Source: an uncultured Sulfitobacter sp. (GTDB lineage: Bacteria; Pseudomonadota; Alphaproteobacteria; Rhodobacterales; Rhodobacteraceae). From it: 64,000 nt of DNA. This document shows positions 55,930-64,000 of the stretch, one piece after another; position 1 is the stretch's first letter; the number at the start of each line of letters is the position of its first letter. Location: assembly GCA_947502265.1 (NCBI GenBank), contig CANMZB010000001.1, positions 310,001 through 374,000 on the forward strand. The letters run 5' to 3'. The notes below the pieces were generated by a model. That model was not told where the DNA came from, made no database searches, and was given only the letters and a program-made list of their open reading frames with translations. Made by a program: the position numbers and the translations under genes.

Positions 55930-57102
55930 TCAGAGGTCGATTACCTCGACCAGTGTGCCTTTTGGGTGCGCCGGATCATTCTTGGGACGCGCAAGCAGCA
56001 CATCCGCAGTTGCCAGCACACTTAACAACGCGCTGTCTTGCCGGTTTTCAGGGATGACTGCACCGTTTTCAAGGCGCGCGCGCATGTAGTGTTCGCGCGG
56101 ACCATTGACCGCAATGTCGATGCCTAGCGGCACAGTGCGGCGCGGCGCGGCGTGCTGGCCCAGCCCGAGCATCGCGCGGATCATCGGGGCCACGAAAACC
56201 GTACCGCAAACCATGGCAGAAACGGGATTGCCGGGAAGCCCGATCATCGGGGTGCCATTCAGCGTTCCCGCCATCAGGGGCTTTCCGGGCCGCATCGCAA
56301 CCTTGTAGAACGCCTGCTGCATCCCCATCTCGGCGGCGACAGGGGCCACCAGATCATGATCCCCCACAGACGCGCCGCCAATGGTTACGATCAGATCGGC
56401 ATCCATCGCCAGTTCGAAGCTGCGCCGCAAGGACGCGGCATTGTCACGCGCGACCGGCATCAGGCGGGCTTGGCCACCTACGGCTTCCAGCTGTGCTGCC
56501 AGCCCGTAAGTGTTGGACGCGATGATCTGGTCCGGTCCGGGCGTTTCACCCGGCTGCACCAACTCGTCCCCCGTCGCGAGGAACGCCACCACCGGTTTGC
56601 GAAAAACCGGCACCTGCGCGATGTTCATCGCCGCAAGCAGGGCGATGTCCGCAGGCCGCAGGCGCAGCGGGGCGTCAATACTTTGACCTTCGGTAAAATC
56701 GCCACCCGCAGGGCGTATGTTGTCCTTGTCGCCAATCTTGTGGCCCAGGGTAATCAGATCGCCACGCCGCGTCACGTCTTCCTGGATAACAACGAAATCC
56801 GCGCCTTCCGGTATCGGAGCGCCGGTAAAGATGCGCGCCGCCTGTCCGGCTTTTATGCGTCCGTCAAAACGGTGACCTGCTGCGGCCTCGCCAACAACCT
56901 TGAACATGGCGTCGGGTTCGACCTCGGCGCGGCGCAGGGCATAGCCATCCATGGAGGAGGCGGCAAAGGGCGGTTGGGTGCGTGCCGCGCTGACGTTGCG
57001 CGCCAGAACCCGCCCCGCAGCGGCCCGAAGTGGCACCAATTCGACGCCCGTCTCGCGGGTAAGGGCAAAAAGCTGTTCCAGCGCCTGCGCGACAGAGATC
57101 AT
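55930..57102 (-). CDS. moeA: Molybdopterin molybdotransferase MoeA
   Basis: A 390-residue enzyme that inserts molybdate into adenylylated molybdopterin. The MPT-binding region has the motifs [20 protein letters not shown] and [10 protein letters not shown]. It overlaps moaC by 4 bases. The pair belongs to the long minus-strand operon that begins with trpG. Confidence 0.95.
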   Translation of the reverse strand: MISVAQALEQLFALTRETGVELVPLRAAAGRVLARNVSAARTQPPFAASSMDGYALRRAEVEPDAMFKVVGEAAAGHRFDGRIKAGQAARIFTGAPIPEGADFVVIQEDVTRRGDLITLGHKIGDKDNIRPAGGDFTEGQSIDAPLRLRPADIALLAAMNIAQVPVFRKPVVAFLATGDELVQPGETPGPDQIIASNTYGLAAQLEAVGGQARLMPVARDNAASLRRSFELAMDADLIVTIGGASVGDHDLVAPVAAEMGMQQAFYKVAMRPGKPLMAGTLNGTPMIGLPGNPVSAMVCGTVFVAPMIRAMLGLGQHAAPRRTVPLGIDIAVNGPREHYMRARLENGAVIPENRQDSALLSVLATADVLLARPKNDPAHPKGTLVEVIDL

Positions 57103-57575
57103 GGCGCTTCGTAACGGCCTGATTTACCGCCGTCTTTCAGCACCACGCGGGTGCCGCCGATCTCCATGGATTTGTCCACGGCCTTGCTCATGTCATAGAC
57201 GGTAAGGGCCGCGACCGAAGCGGCGGTCAGGGCCTCCATCTCGACGCCGGTCTGGCCGGTCGTTTTGACGGTGGCGGTGATGCGGATGCCGGGCAGGTCG
57301 GCGTCAGGAATAAGCTCGACGGCGACCTTGGTGATCGGAAGCGGATGGCACAGCGGGATCAAATCGGCGGTGCGCTTGGCGGCCATGATCCCGGCAAGCC
57401 GCGCAACGCCCGTAACATCACCTTTCTTTGCGCGGCCCTCGACAATGATATCAAAGGTTTCCCGCTGCATCTTGATGTAGCTTTCGGCAACGGCAACCCG
57501 TGACGTGACCGCCTTGTCCGAGACATCGACCATATGGGCGTGGCCATCGGCGTCAAAATGCGTCAGCGCCATCAC
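57099..57575 (-). CDS. moaC: Cyclic pyranopterin monophosphate synthase MoaC
   Basis: A 158-residue enzyme in molybdenum cofactor synthesis, acting after Moa[30 protein letters not shown] and [16 protein letters not shown] carry the conserved acids and lysine of the active site. It overlaps trpC and moeA by 4 bases each. Confidence 0.95.
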   Translation of the reverse strand: MMALTHFDADGHAHMVDVSDKAVTSRVAVAESYIKMQRETFDIIVEGRAKKGDVTGVARLAGIMAAKRTADLIPLCHPLPITKVAVELIPDADLPGIRITATVKTTGQTGVEMEALTAASVAALTVYDMSKAVDKSMEIGGTRVVLKDGGKSGRYEAP

Positions 57576-58384
57576 ATGCCACCGGGGCGCAGGGGGTCTG
57601 CCATCAACTTGCGTGTCGCGGTTTCCACATCCGGTTGCCGCATCAGGCTTTCTCCGATCAGGAAGCAGCGCGCGCCATATCGCGCCATATCGGCCAGATC
57701 TTGCGCGCTGTTCAGCCCGCTTTCACAGACCATCAGCCGCTCTCCCGGGATTTGCTTTGACAGCTTGCGGGTGACATCCAGTGATGTCTCGAACGTGTTC
57801 AGGTTGCGGTTGTTGATGCCGATAAGGCGGGAGTCGAGCAACAGGGCGCGCTCAAGCTCGGCCTCGTTATGGGTCTCGATCAGCGCGTCCATGCCAAATT
57901 CTGTGGCGGCGCTTTCCAGCTCGGAGGCCTGCGCATCGCTGACAGAGGCCATGATGATCAAAATGCAGTCCGCGCCAAGGCTGCGCGCTTCTGCCACCTG
58001 ATAGGTGTCATACATGAAGTCCTTGCGCAGCACCGGCAGATCGCAAGCGTCGCGGGCGTCAACAAGGTACTGTTTCGATCCTTGGAAACTGGGCGTGTCG
58101 GTGAGGACCGACAGACAGGTTGCACCGCCCTGCGCATAGGCCGTGGCAAGGGCCGCTGGTTCGAAATCGGGACGGATCAGCCCTTTGGACGGGCTGGCCT
58201 TCTTGATTTCCGCGATCAGGCCGTAGCTTTCGCGCGATGCCTGATAGAGCGCCTTGGCGAAGGGGCGCACAGGGCTGGCGCTGGCTGCGTCGGCTTCAAC
58301 CTCCGCAATCGATTTGGCGGCCTTGTCGGCTGCAATTTCTTCAAGCTTGTAAGCTTTGATTTTATCTAGGATTGTTTGGGTCAT
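57572..58384 (-). CDS. trpC: Indole-3-glycerol phosphate synthase
   Basis: A 270-residue TIM-barrel enzyme of tryptophan synthesis. [26 protein letters not shown] and GINNRNL are family motifs. It is monofunctional, not fused to TrpF. It overlaps ung and moaC by 4 bases each. Confidence 0.95.
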   Translation of the reverse strand: MTQTILDKIKAYKLEEIAADKAAKSIAEVEADAASASPVRPFAKALYQASRESYGLIAEIKKASPSKGLIRPDFEPAALATAYAQGGATCLSVLTDTPSFQGSKQYLVDARDACDLPVLRKDFMYDTYQVAEARSLGADCILIIMASVSDAQASELESAATEFGMDALIETHNEAELERALLLDSRLIGINNRNLNTFETSLDVTRKLSKQIPGERLMVCESGLNSAQDLADMARYGARCFLIGESLMRQPDVETATRKLMADPLRPGGM

Positions 58385-59046
58385 AGGGCCTCCGGATCCC
58401 CCCAGTTTATGGACCCGAGCCCATTGCTATGCAACCATGCATTGGTCTTGCTGAATGGCTGTGAGCCCAGAAACCCGCGGTGCGCTGAAAGCGGCGAGGG
58501 GTGGGGGGCCTCCAGCCGGAGATTCTGCGCGTGATCAACGCGGTGTGCGGCCTTTTGTGCCGGACCGCCCCACAACAGGTAAGCACGCGGACGTTGTGCC
58601 AGTCGTGCAAGCACCTGATCGGTCAGCTGTTGCCACCCCAGTGCGGCATGTCCCTTTGGCGTGCCTTGCGGGACCGTAAGGATGGTGTTGAGCAGCAAAA
58701 CCCCCTGATCGGCCCAGTCATCCAGTTGCGTCTGGCGACGGGTCACGCCAAGATCGCTTTTTAACTCTTTGAAAATATTACCAAGACTGTCGAGCCTGCC
58801 ACCAAAATCCGCCGTGATGGAAAACGCGAGGCCATGCGCTTTTCCGGGCGTGTGGTAGGGGTCCTGACCCAGAATGACAACGCGCACGGCATCGGGCTGC
58901 ACCCGTTCCAGCGCGTGAAATACAAGGGGGGACGGCGGCAGGACAGGCCGCGTCTCGGCGGTCAGCCGGTTTTCGATAGCGGGCAGGGTGTCTTTAAAAA
59001 ATGGCAGATCCCCCCAGCCGCCCAGCCTGCTCAGATCAAAGCGCAT
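58381..59046 (-). CDS. ung: Uracil-DNA glycosylase
   Basis: A 221-residue family 1 enzyme that removes uracil from DNA. The catalytic Asp is in [16 protein letters not shown], and [11 protein letters not shown] is the minor-groove loop. Its start overlaps the trpD stop by one base (TGATG) and its stop overlaps trpC by 4 bases, so it is translated as an integral member of the tryptophan operon. Confidence 0.95.
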   Translation of the reverse strand: MRFDLSRLGGWGDLPFFKDTLPAIENRLTAETRPVLPPSPLVFHALERVQPDAVRVVILGQDPYHTPGKAHGLAFSITADFGGRLDSLGNIFKELKSDLGVTRRQTQLDDWADQGVLLLNTILTVPQGTPKGHAALGWQQLTDQVLARLAQRPRAYLLWGGPAQKAAHRVDHAQNLRLEAPHPSPLSAHRGFLGSQPFSKTNAWLHSNGLGSINWGDPEAL

Positions 59047-60065
59047 CAGCTTGCGTTTGTGATGCGCACAAGGGCGTTGATCTTCTCGTGCGCAGCGCCG
59101 GAATCGATGCTTTCGCGTGCCATTTCCGCTCCGGTCTTGAGGTCGGGCGCCGCATCCGCGATCACCAATGCGGCGGCCGAATTCAGCAACACGGCATCGC
59201 GGTACGCAGAAGGCGCACCGTCGAGCAGCGCCTTGAACGCCACCGCGTTTTCTCCGGGCGTGCCGCCCACGATGTCCTCGAACGGGTGAACAGGCAGGCC
59301 CGCGTCTTCGGGATGGATTTCAATGTCGTTGATGGTGCCATCGTCGCGCAGGGCGCTTGCCCAGCTGACACCGGTGATTGTCAATTCGTCGGTGCCGTCA
59401 GAGCCGTGAACAAGCCACGCAACCTCGGACCCGAGCGTTTTGAGCGTTTCGGCCATTGGCCGGACCAGATCGCGCCGGTAGGTACCCGTCAACTGGCGTT
59501 TGACACCGGCGGGATTGGTCAGTGGCCCCAGAATGTTGAATATCGTGCGGGTACCCAATTCGGATCGGGTGGGCATCACATGGGCAATCGCAGGATGGTG
59601 CATCGGGGCCATCATGAAACCAATACCGGCCTCGTTCAGCGCCTTTTCCACCACCTTGGGACCAACCATGGTTTTCAGGCCCATCTGCCCCAGCGCGTCC
59701 GCCGCGCCCGATTTCGAGCTGAGATTGCGGTTCCCGTGCTTGGCGACAACAACGCCCGCGCCCGCGACAACAAACGCAGTGGCGGTCGAAATGTTGAGCG
59801 TGCCCTTGCCGTCACCCCCGGTGCCAACGATGTCCATCGCACCATCGGGGGCTGTGACCTTGTGACATTTGGCGCGCATCACGGCGGCGGCGGCGGCGTA
59901 TTCGTCCACCGTTTCGCCGCGCGTGCGCAGCGCCATCAAGAAGCCGCCGATCTGGCTCGGTGTAGCTTCGCCTTCAAACAGGATTTGAAAGGCCACTTCG
60001 GCCTGCGCGCGGGTCAGCGGCCCGTTGGCGGCCGCATCGATCAGGGGTTTAAGACGCTCGCTCAT
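59046..60065 (-). CDS. trpD: Anthranilate phosphoribosyltransferase
   Basis: A 339-residue enzyme joining PRPP to anthranilate. [15 protein letters not shown] binds PRPP, and [17 protein letters not shown] is the second family motif. It overlaps trpG by 4 bases and ung by one base. Confidence 0.96.
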   Translation of the reverse strand: MSERLKPLIDAAANGPLTRAQAEVAFQILFEGEATPSQIGGFLMALRTRGETVDEYAAAAAVMRAKCHKVTAPDGAMDIVGTGGDGKGTLNISTATAFVVAGAGVVVAKHGNRNLSSKSGAADALGQMGLKTMVGPKVVEKALNEAGIGFMMAPMHHPAIAHVMPTRSELGTRTIFNILGPLTNPAGVKRQLTGTYRRDLVRPMAETLKTLGSEVAWLVHGSDGTDELTITGVSWASALRDDGTINDIEIHPEDAGLPVHPFEDIVGGTPGENAVAFKALLDGAPSAYRDAVLLNSAAALVIADAAPDLKTGAEMARESIDSGAAHEKINALVRITNAS

Positions 60066-60643
60066 GCAGAAACTTTCACCTCTTTGAGGAAGTTTTCGAG
60101 CAGCGCGTGACCCTGCTCGGACCGGATGGATTCGGGGTGGAACTGGACGCCGTGCAGCGGTAGATCACGGTGTTGCAGACCCATGATGGTGCCATCCTCA
60201 AGCTCTGCGGTGATCTCAAGGCTGTCGGGCAGGCTTGCGCGCTCAACGATCAGCGAATGATAGCGGGTTGCAGAAAACGGATTGGGCAGGCCTTTGAACA
60301 GGCCTTTATCGGTGTGGTGCATCAGGCCTAATTTGCCATGCACAATGTCGTTGGCGCGCACGACTTTGCCGCCAAACGCCTCGCCCAGTGTCTGATGCCC
60401 CAGACACACGCCCAAAAGCGGCACACGCGCTTGCGCGGCGGCGGCGGTCAGTTCAAGGCAGATACCCGCCTGTGCAGGGGCGCAGGGACCGGGCGACAAA
60501 ACGATACCGGCGGGGCGCTTGGCCATCGCCTCTGCCACGCTTAATGTATCGTTGCGACAAATCTCGACCTGCGCCCCCAGCGCCCCGAAATAGTGTACCA
60601 GATTATAGGTGAAGCTGTCATAGTTATCTATCAGCAGGAGCAT
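60062..60643 (-). CDS. trpG: Anthranilate synthase component II (glutaminase)
   Basis: A 193-residue amidotransferase supplying ammonia to TrpE. The nucleophile Cys80 is in [10 protein letters not shown], and FHPES contains the catalytic His and Glu. It is the first gene of the trpG-trpD-ung-trpC-moaC-moeA unit. trpE lies apart, beyond a gene on the other strand, so the two subunits are not co-transcribed in one simple unit. Confidence 0.96.
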   Translation of the reverse strand: MLLLIDNYDSFTYNLVHYFGALGAQVEICRNDTLSVAEAMAKRPAGIVLSPGPCAPAQAGICLELTAAAAQARVPLLGVCLGHQTLGEAFGGKVVRANDIVHGKLGLMHHTDKGLFKGLPNPFSATRYHSLIVERASLPDSLEITAELEDGTIMGLQHRDLPLHGVQFHPESIRSEQGHALLENFLKEVKVSA

Positions 60644-60827
60644 GTCAGGAAACTTCTTATTAGGGCTAGAGAAGCGCCAGCCAGACGCGGTATAGGTGAT
60701 GCGCGTAGATGTTCAGGCTTGAGACGTGACGTCAAGGGGCAGGGGCTTTGGCGCAGGTCACAACCGGGGTGTAAAATCCGGGGCGCTTAGGGTATTGGGC
60801 ACGAAACAGGACAAGGTGACATCGGCT

Positions 60828-62336
60828 ATGGCGCGGGGCGTGTTAAGCGGGATCGGATTGGGCGCGGTTTTCAGCATCGGTATGGCGGGTGTTATTTCGG
60901 TGCTTGTGCCTATTGAATCAACGCGCGCGCCTGAAACGGGCGAAGCAGGCAATGTGGCGCCTTCGACTGCCCCCGCAACGCAGGCACCTGTGACGGCGGG
61001 CGGCTCGCAAGACACCCGACAGCAGCCGCAAATCACCATGCGCCCCCCCACGGACGAGCCTGCTCCGGCCGAACCTGCCGCCTCCGCACAAGCGCCCGAG
61101 GTCTCGGCCCAAGCGCCTGAGGGCGCGGATGGCACCACGCCGGATCACAGCCCCGCAAGCCTGCCTGCTACCGAGCCCGACAGCCGTGCGCCCGCCCCTG
61201 TGCAGCCGGCGGAAGCCACGGTTGTGGATGATCTGCCGGAGCCGCCCGCGCCCTTGCCACAGCCCGAAACGGGACCGGCAGGCACGCTGACCGCGCCGCG
61301 CCCGCTGCCCGACAGCGTGGTTGCGATGCTTGAGGCAGACGCGCCTGTCTTGCCAAACCCACAGGCGTTGGCCCCGATGATTCCCGATGATGCGCCCGAG
61401 GTGCAAGTGTCACCGCAGGCCATTGCGAATCCTGCTGCCGCGCCGATACCGACACCGCAGGATGCGCCTGATACAATCGAAACCGCCCCGACCGAGCGCC
61501 CGCGCGTGCTGCCTGCACCCGACGGCAAGGGGGCGGTGAACACCAACCGGCCGCGTATTGGCACGCCCGCCAACACGCTGACCGACCGGAGTGCCGCGGA
61601 CGCGCCGTTAGAAACAGACACGTCCGATGTAGCAACCGATCCGTCGATGCAACAGCCGATCCGGCGCTACGGCGAAGCGTTCGGCAACCCGGACGGCAAG
61701 CCGCTGATGAGCATTCTGCTGATTGATGCCGGTGCCGATCTGGATGCCGGCGGGATCGGGCTTCCTGCGTTGGGAAGTTTTCCCTATCCGCTCAGCTTTG
61801 CGGTCGATGCCTCCTTGCCGGATGCCCGCGCGCGGATGGAACGCTACCGCGCCGAGGGCTTCGAGGTGCTGGCAATGGTAAACCTGCCGCAAGGCGCGCG
61901 GCCCTCTGATGCCGAAGTGTCCCTTGCCGCAGCGCTTGACGATCTGCCGCAGGTTGTCGGGTTGCTTGATGGGACGGGCGAAGGGCTGCAAGGGTCGCGC
62001 GAGGTGGCCGATCAGGTCACAGAGATCCTGAAAAGCGCAGGCCTCGGGCTTGTCGCGCAAAGCAAAGGGTTGGATTCGATGCCCAAACTTGCAGTGAAAA
62101 AGGGCGTGCCCGCCGCGCCAGTTTTCCGCGATTTCGATAGCAAGAACCAGGACGCCCGCGTCATCCGCCGCTTTTTGGATCAGGCCGCGTTCAAAGCGGG
62201 GCAGGAGGGCAGCGTGATTATGCAAGGTCGCTTGCGGTCTGAAACCATCGAAGCGCTGCTGGTCTGGGGCTTGGCGGATCGCGCCAGCACCGTCGCGCTC
62301 GCGCCGATCTCGGCCACGCTGTTGGCGCAGCAGTAG
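60828..62336 (+). CDS. Divergent polysaccharide deacetylase family protein
   Basis: A 502-residue membrane or periplasmic protein. An N-terminal helix (GVLSGIGLGAVFSIGMAGVISVLV) precedes a long Pro/Ala-rich, acidic low-complexity region (about 45-285). The C-terminal about 200 residues (from SILLIDAGADLDAGGIGLPALGSFPYPLSFAVDASLPDA) are a divergent NodB-fold deacetylase domain lacking a clear full metal site. The ATG at 60828 is favoured; upstream in-frame GTG codons at 60816 and 60726 extend it without homology. It is divergent from trpG with a gap of about 180 bases and convergent with trpE. Confidence 0.8.
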   Translation: MARGVLSGIGLGAVFSIGMAGVISVLVPIESTRAPETGEAGNVAPSTAPATQAPVTAGGSQDTRQQPQITMRPPTDEPAPAEPAASAQAPEVSAQAPEGADGTTPDHSPASLPATEPDSRAPAPVQPAEATVVDDLPEPPAPLPQPETGPAGTLTAPRPLPDSVVAMLEADAPVLPNPQALAPMIPDDAPEVQVSPQAIANPAAAPIPTPQDAPDTIETAPTERPRVLPAPDGKGAVNTNRPRIGTPANTLTDRSAADAPLETDTSDVATDPSMQQPIRRYGEAFGNPDGKPLMSILLIDAGADLDAGGIGLPALGSFPYPLSFAVDASLPDARARMERYRAEGFEVLAMVNLPQGARPSDAEVSLAAALDDLPQVVGLLDGTGEGLQGSREVADQVTEILKSAGLGLVAQSKGLDSMPKLAVKKGVPAAPVFRDFDSKNQDARVIRRFLDQAAFKAGQEGSVIMQGRLRSETIEALLVWGLADRASTVALAPISATLLAQQ

Positions 62337-62613
62337 GCGCGTTTACGCAACGTGGCGGGGCCGCATCGGTGCCGAAGGTCACGCAGGCCTGTTTCTGAGC
62401 AGGCGCATCGGGGATCAACAGATCAGGTGCGTGATTGGCAAGATGCCCGCCTTTGGATGCGGGGTCGATTGTGGCGCGCTCTGACTGGGCGCATGAGGTG
62501 TTTGAGCGGAGACCTTAACTATAGGGAAGCGACGGACTGAAAGCTTCGCCCCCGAAGTGACCGGATCTATGATGCAATGCTGGCGGTAAACCCCGCTTGA
62601 CCGGTTAAACAGC
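62337..62613. other. Gene-free gap between convergent genes
   Basis: About 280 bases between the deacetylase and trpE stops. No terminator with a strong T-run and no credible small gene is seen. Confidence 0.4.
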
Positions 62614-64000
62614 TTAACTGTTGTTGCTGCCCCCAAAGCGCGCGGCATCTTCCGCCGCGCGGCGGATAGCGCCGGCTTTATGCACAGTTTCCATATATTC
62701 AGACTCGGGGTCGCTGTCATAGACAACGCCGCCACCCGCCTGAATATAAAGGGTTTCATCCTTGATCACAGCGGTACGCAGGGCAATGCACATGTCCATA
62801 TCGCCACCCGCTGAGAAATAACCGACGCCGCCGCCGTACAGCCCGCGCTTTTCCGGTTCCAACTCGTCGATGATCTGCATCGCGCGCACTTTGGGCGCGC
62901 CCGAAACGGTGCCTGCGGGCATCCCTGCGAAAAACGCATCAAGCGAATCTTTGCCTTCAGCCAATTCGCCGACCACATTCGAAACAATGTGCATGACGTG
63001 GGAATACCGCTCGACGATGAATTCTTCGGTCGGGCGCACGGTGCCGATTTTGGCGACGCGGCCCACATCATTGCGCCCCAGATCGAACAGCATCAGATGC
63101 TCGGCCAGCTCTTTTTCATCCGCCATCAGATCGGCCTCAAGCGCGCGGTCTTCTTCGGGGGTCGCACCGCGCGGGCGTGTGCCGGCGATGGGGCGAATGG
63201 TCACTTCCTGACCGAACACGCGCACCAGAATTTCGGGGCTGGCCCCGACGACATGGAAACCGCCGAAATTGAAATAGAACATGAAAGGCGACGGGTTTGT
63301 GCGCCGCAAGGAACGATAAAGCGCAAAGGGGGGTTGTTTGAATTGTTGCGCCCAGCGTTGGCTGGGAACGACCTGAAATATGTCACCCGCCGTGATGTAT
63401 TCCTTGGCCTTGAGAACCGCGTCCTTATACTCTTCGCGGGTGAAATTGCTCACCGGCTCGGGAATTTCGGTGGCATCGCCCAGATCGCGGCTGCTGCCTG
63501 CGGGGCTGCGCTCAAGGTCGCGCACGGCGTCCATCACCCGTTCGGCGGCCTGCGCATATGCGGCGCGCGCGGACTGTCCGTCGCTGACCCACGCGGGAGA
63601 GACGACCGTTACCTCGCCTTTGACCCCGTCCAGAACGGCAATCACCGACGGGCGCAGCATCACGGCATCGGGCAGGCCCAACGGGTCGGGGTTGATGTTG
63701 GGTAAATGCTCGACCAGACGAATCATATCATATCCGAGATAGCCGAAAAGCCCCGCTGCTGATTGCGGCAGCCCTTCAGGCAAATCAATGCGGCTTTGCG
63801 CAATGAGGGCGCGCAGCGCGTCAAGCGGGTTACCCTCCATCAGCGTGTAGGCATCGGGATCATAGCGCGCGGCGCGGTTGACCTCGGAGGTGGTGCCGCG
63901 ACAGCGCCAGATCAGATCGGGCTTCATCCCGATGATCGAATAGCGCCCGCGCACCTCGCCGCCCGTCACGGATTCGAGCATGAAGGCGTTTTCCGCAGCG
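62614..64000 (-). CDS. trpE: Anthranilate synthase component I (partial at the 5' end)
   Basis: The C-terminal 460 or so codons of TrpE, which makes anthranilate from chorismate. The frame is open through the right window edge, where AAENAFMLESVTGGEVRGRYSIIG matches the N-terminal tryptophan-binding region. Chorismate-site motifs are IAGTRPRGATPEED, MLFDLGRNDVGRV and GTVSGAPKVRAM, and AGGGVVYDSDPESEY is near the end. The natural start and any leader peptide lie outside the window. Confidence 0.95.
   Translation of the reverse strand, partial: AAENAFMLESVTGGEVRGRYSIIGMKPDLIWRCRGTTSEVNRAARYDPDAYTLMEGNPLDALRALIAQSRIDLPEGLPQSAAGLFGYLGYDMIRLVEHLPNINPDPLGLPDAVMLRPSVIAVLDGVKGEVTVVSPAWVSDGQSARAAYAQAAERVMDAVRDLERSPAGSSRDLGDATEIPEPVSNFTREEYKDAVLKAKEYITAGDIFQVVPSQRWAQQFKQPPFALYRSLRRTNPSPFMFYFNFGGFHVVGASPEILVRVFGQEVTIRPIAGTRPRGATPEEDRALEADLMADEKELAEHLMLFDLGRNDVGRVAKIGTVRPTEEFIVERYSHVMHIVSNVVGELAEGKDSLDAFFAGMPAGTVSGAPKVRAMQIIDELEPEKRGLYGGGVGYFSAGGDMDMCIALRTAVIKDETLYIQAGGGVVYDSDPESEYMETVHKAGAIRRAAEDAARFGGSNNS

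Noticed and set aside
1-64000. CRISPR array, tRNA, rRNA, insertion sequence or prophage structural genes
   Set aside because: None seen: no regularly spaced repeats, cloverleaf-like segment, transposase or capsid-type protein in the translated frames.

Overview
The window looks like a chromosomal segment of a marine alphaproteobacterium of the Roseobacter group (Rhodobacterales). The evidence is the gene content and order: a Hint-domain protein, tatABC followed by nlpD/pcm/surE, purF-cvpA-radA-alr-dnaB-pyrE-pyrC, gltA-gltX-comEC-lexA-moeA-moaC-trpC-trpD-trpG, a gene-transfer-agent (GTA) type endolysin/holin pair inside a cytochrome c maturation locus, and a LexA box of the alphaproteobacterial GTTC-N7-GTTC type. 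Genus cannot be settled from this sequence. Coding density is high, many genes are coupled by ATGA or TGATG overlaps, and I see no tRNA, rRNA, CRISPR array, insertion sequence or prophage head/tail genes.

Layout. 1-9 kb: the start of prfC, a Hint-domain protein, an atypical SDR, an AlkC-type DNA glycosylase, an orphan Fbp-type ABC ATPase, a tandem pair of Lin0512-family proteins, a WYL regulator, then tatABC plus a DUF815 ATPase. 9-20 kb (minus strand): a degenerate LytM/NlpD-like lipoprotein, pcm, surE, an SDR, small proteins, purF, cvpA, radA, a coiled-coil membrane protein, a PqiA-like protein and alr. 19.8-22.2 kb: a secreted hydrolase whose signal peptide carries an in-frame amber codon, a twice-broken small membrane-protein gene and an AT-rich gene-free stretch. 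22-31.7 kb (minus): dnaB, pyrE, pyrC, an alpha/beta-hydrolase-like protein, and a tightly coupled four-gene operon of GT2-type glycosyltransferases and sulfotransferase-like proteins, including a fusion. 32-36.4 kb: a MoxR ATPase/VWA pair and purL. 36.5-42 kb: a secreted small protein, a candidate small RNA with its own promoter and terminator, and a LysR regulator divergent from a fused indolepyruvate ferredoxin oxidoreductase. 42-49 kb: murI, argC, ccmE, endolysin, holin, ccmF, ccmH and a PaaG-like isomerase. 49-64 kb: two small unknown genes, gltA, gltX, comEC, lexA, moeA, moaC, trpC, ung, trpD, trpG, a divergent polysaccharide deacetylase and the 3' part of trpE.

How the genes work together. 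Most of the window is housekeeping: nucleotide synthesis (purF, purL, pyrE, pyrC), cell-wall precursors (alr, murI), cytochrome c maturation, protein export and repair, TCA entry, tryptophan and molybdenum cofactor synthesis, and replication/repair (dnaB, radA, ung, alkC, lexA). Accessory functions sit between these blocks. The most interesting are the endolysin/holin pair that would release GTA particles (with comEC, a recipient uptake function, about 7 kb away), the glycosyltransferase/sulfotransferase operon with a 10-C tract in its central gene, and the candidate small RNA at 37.25-37.33 kb.
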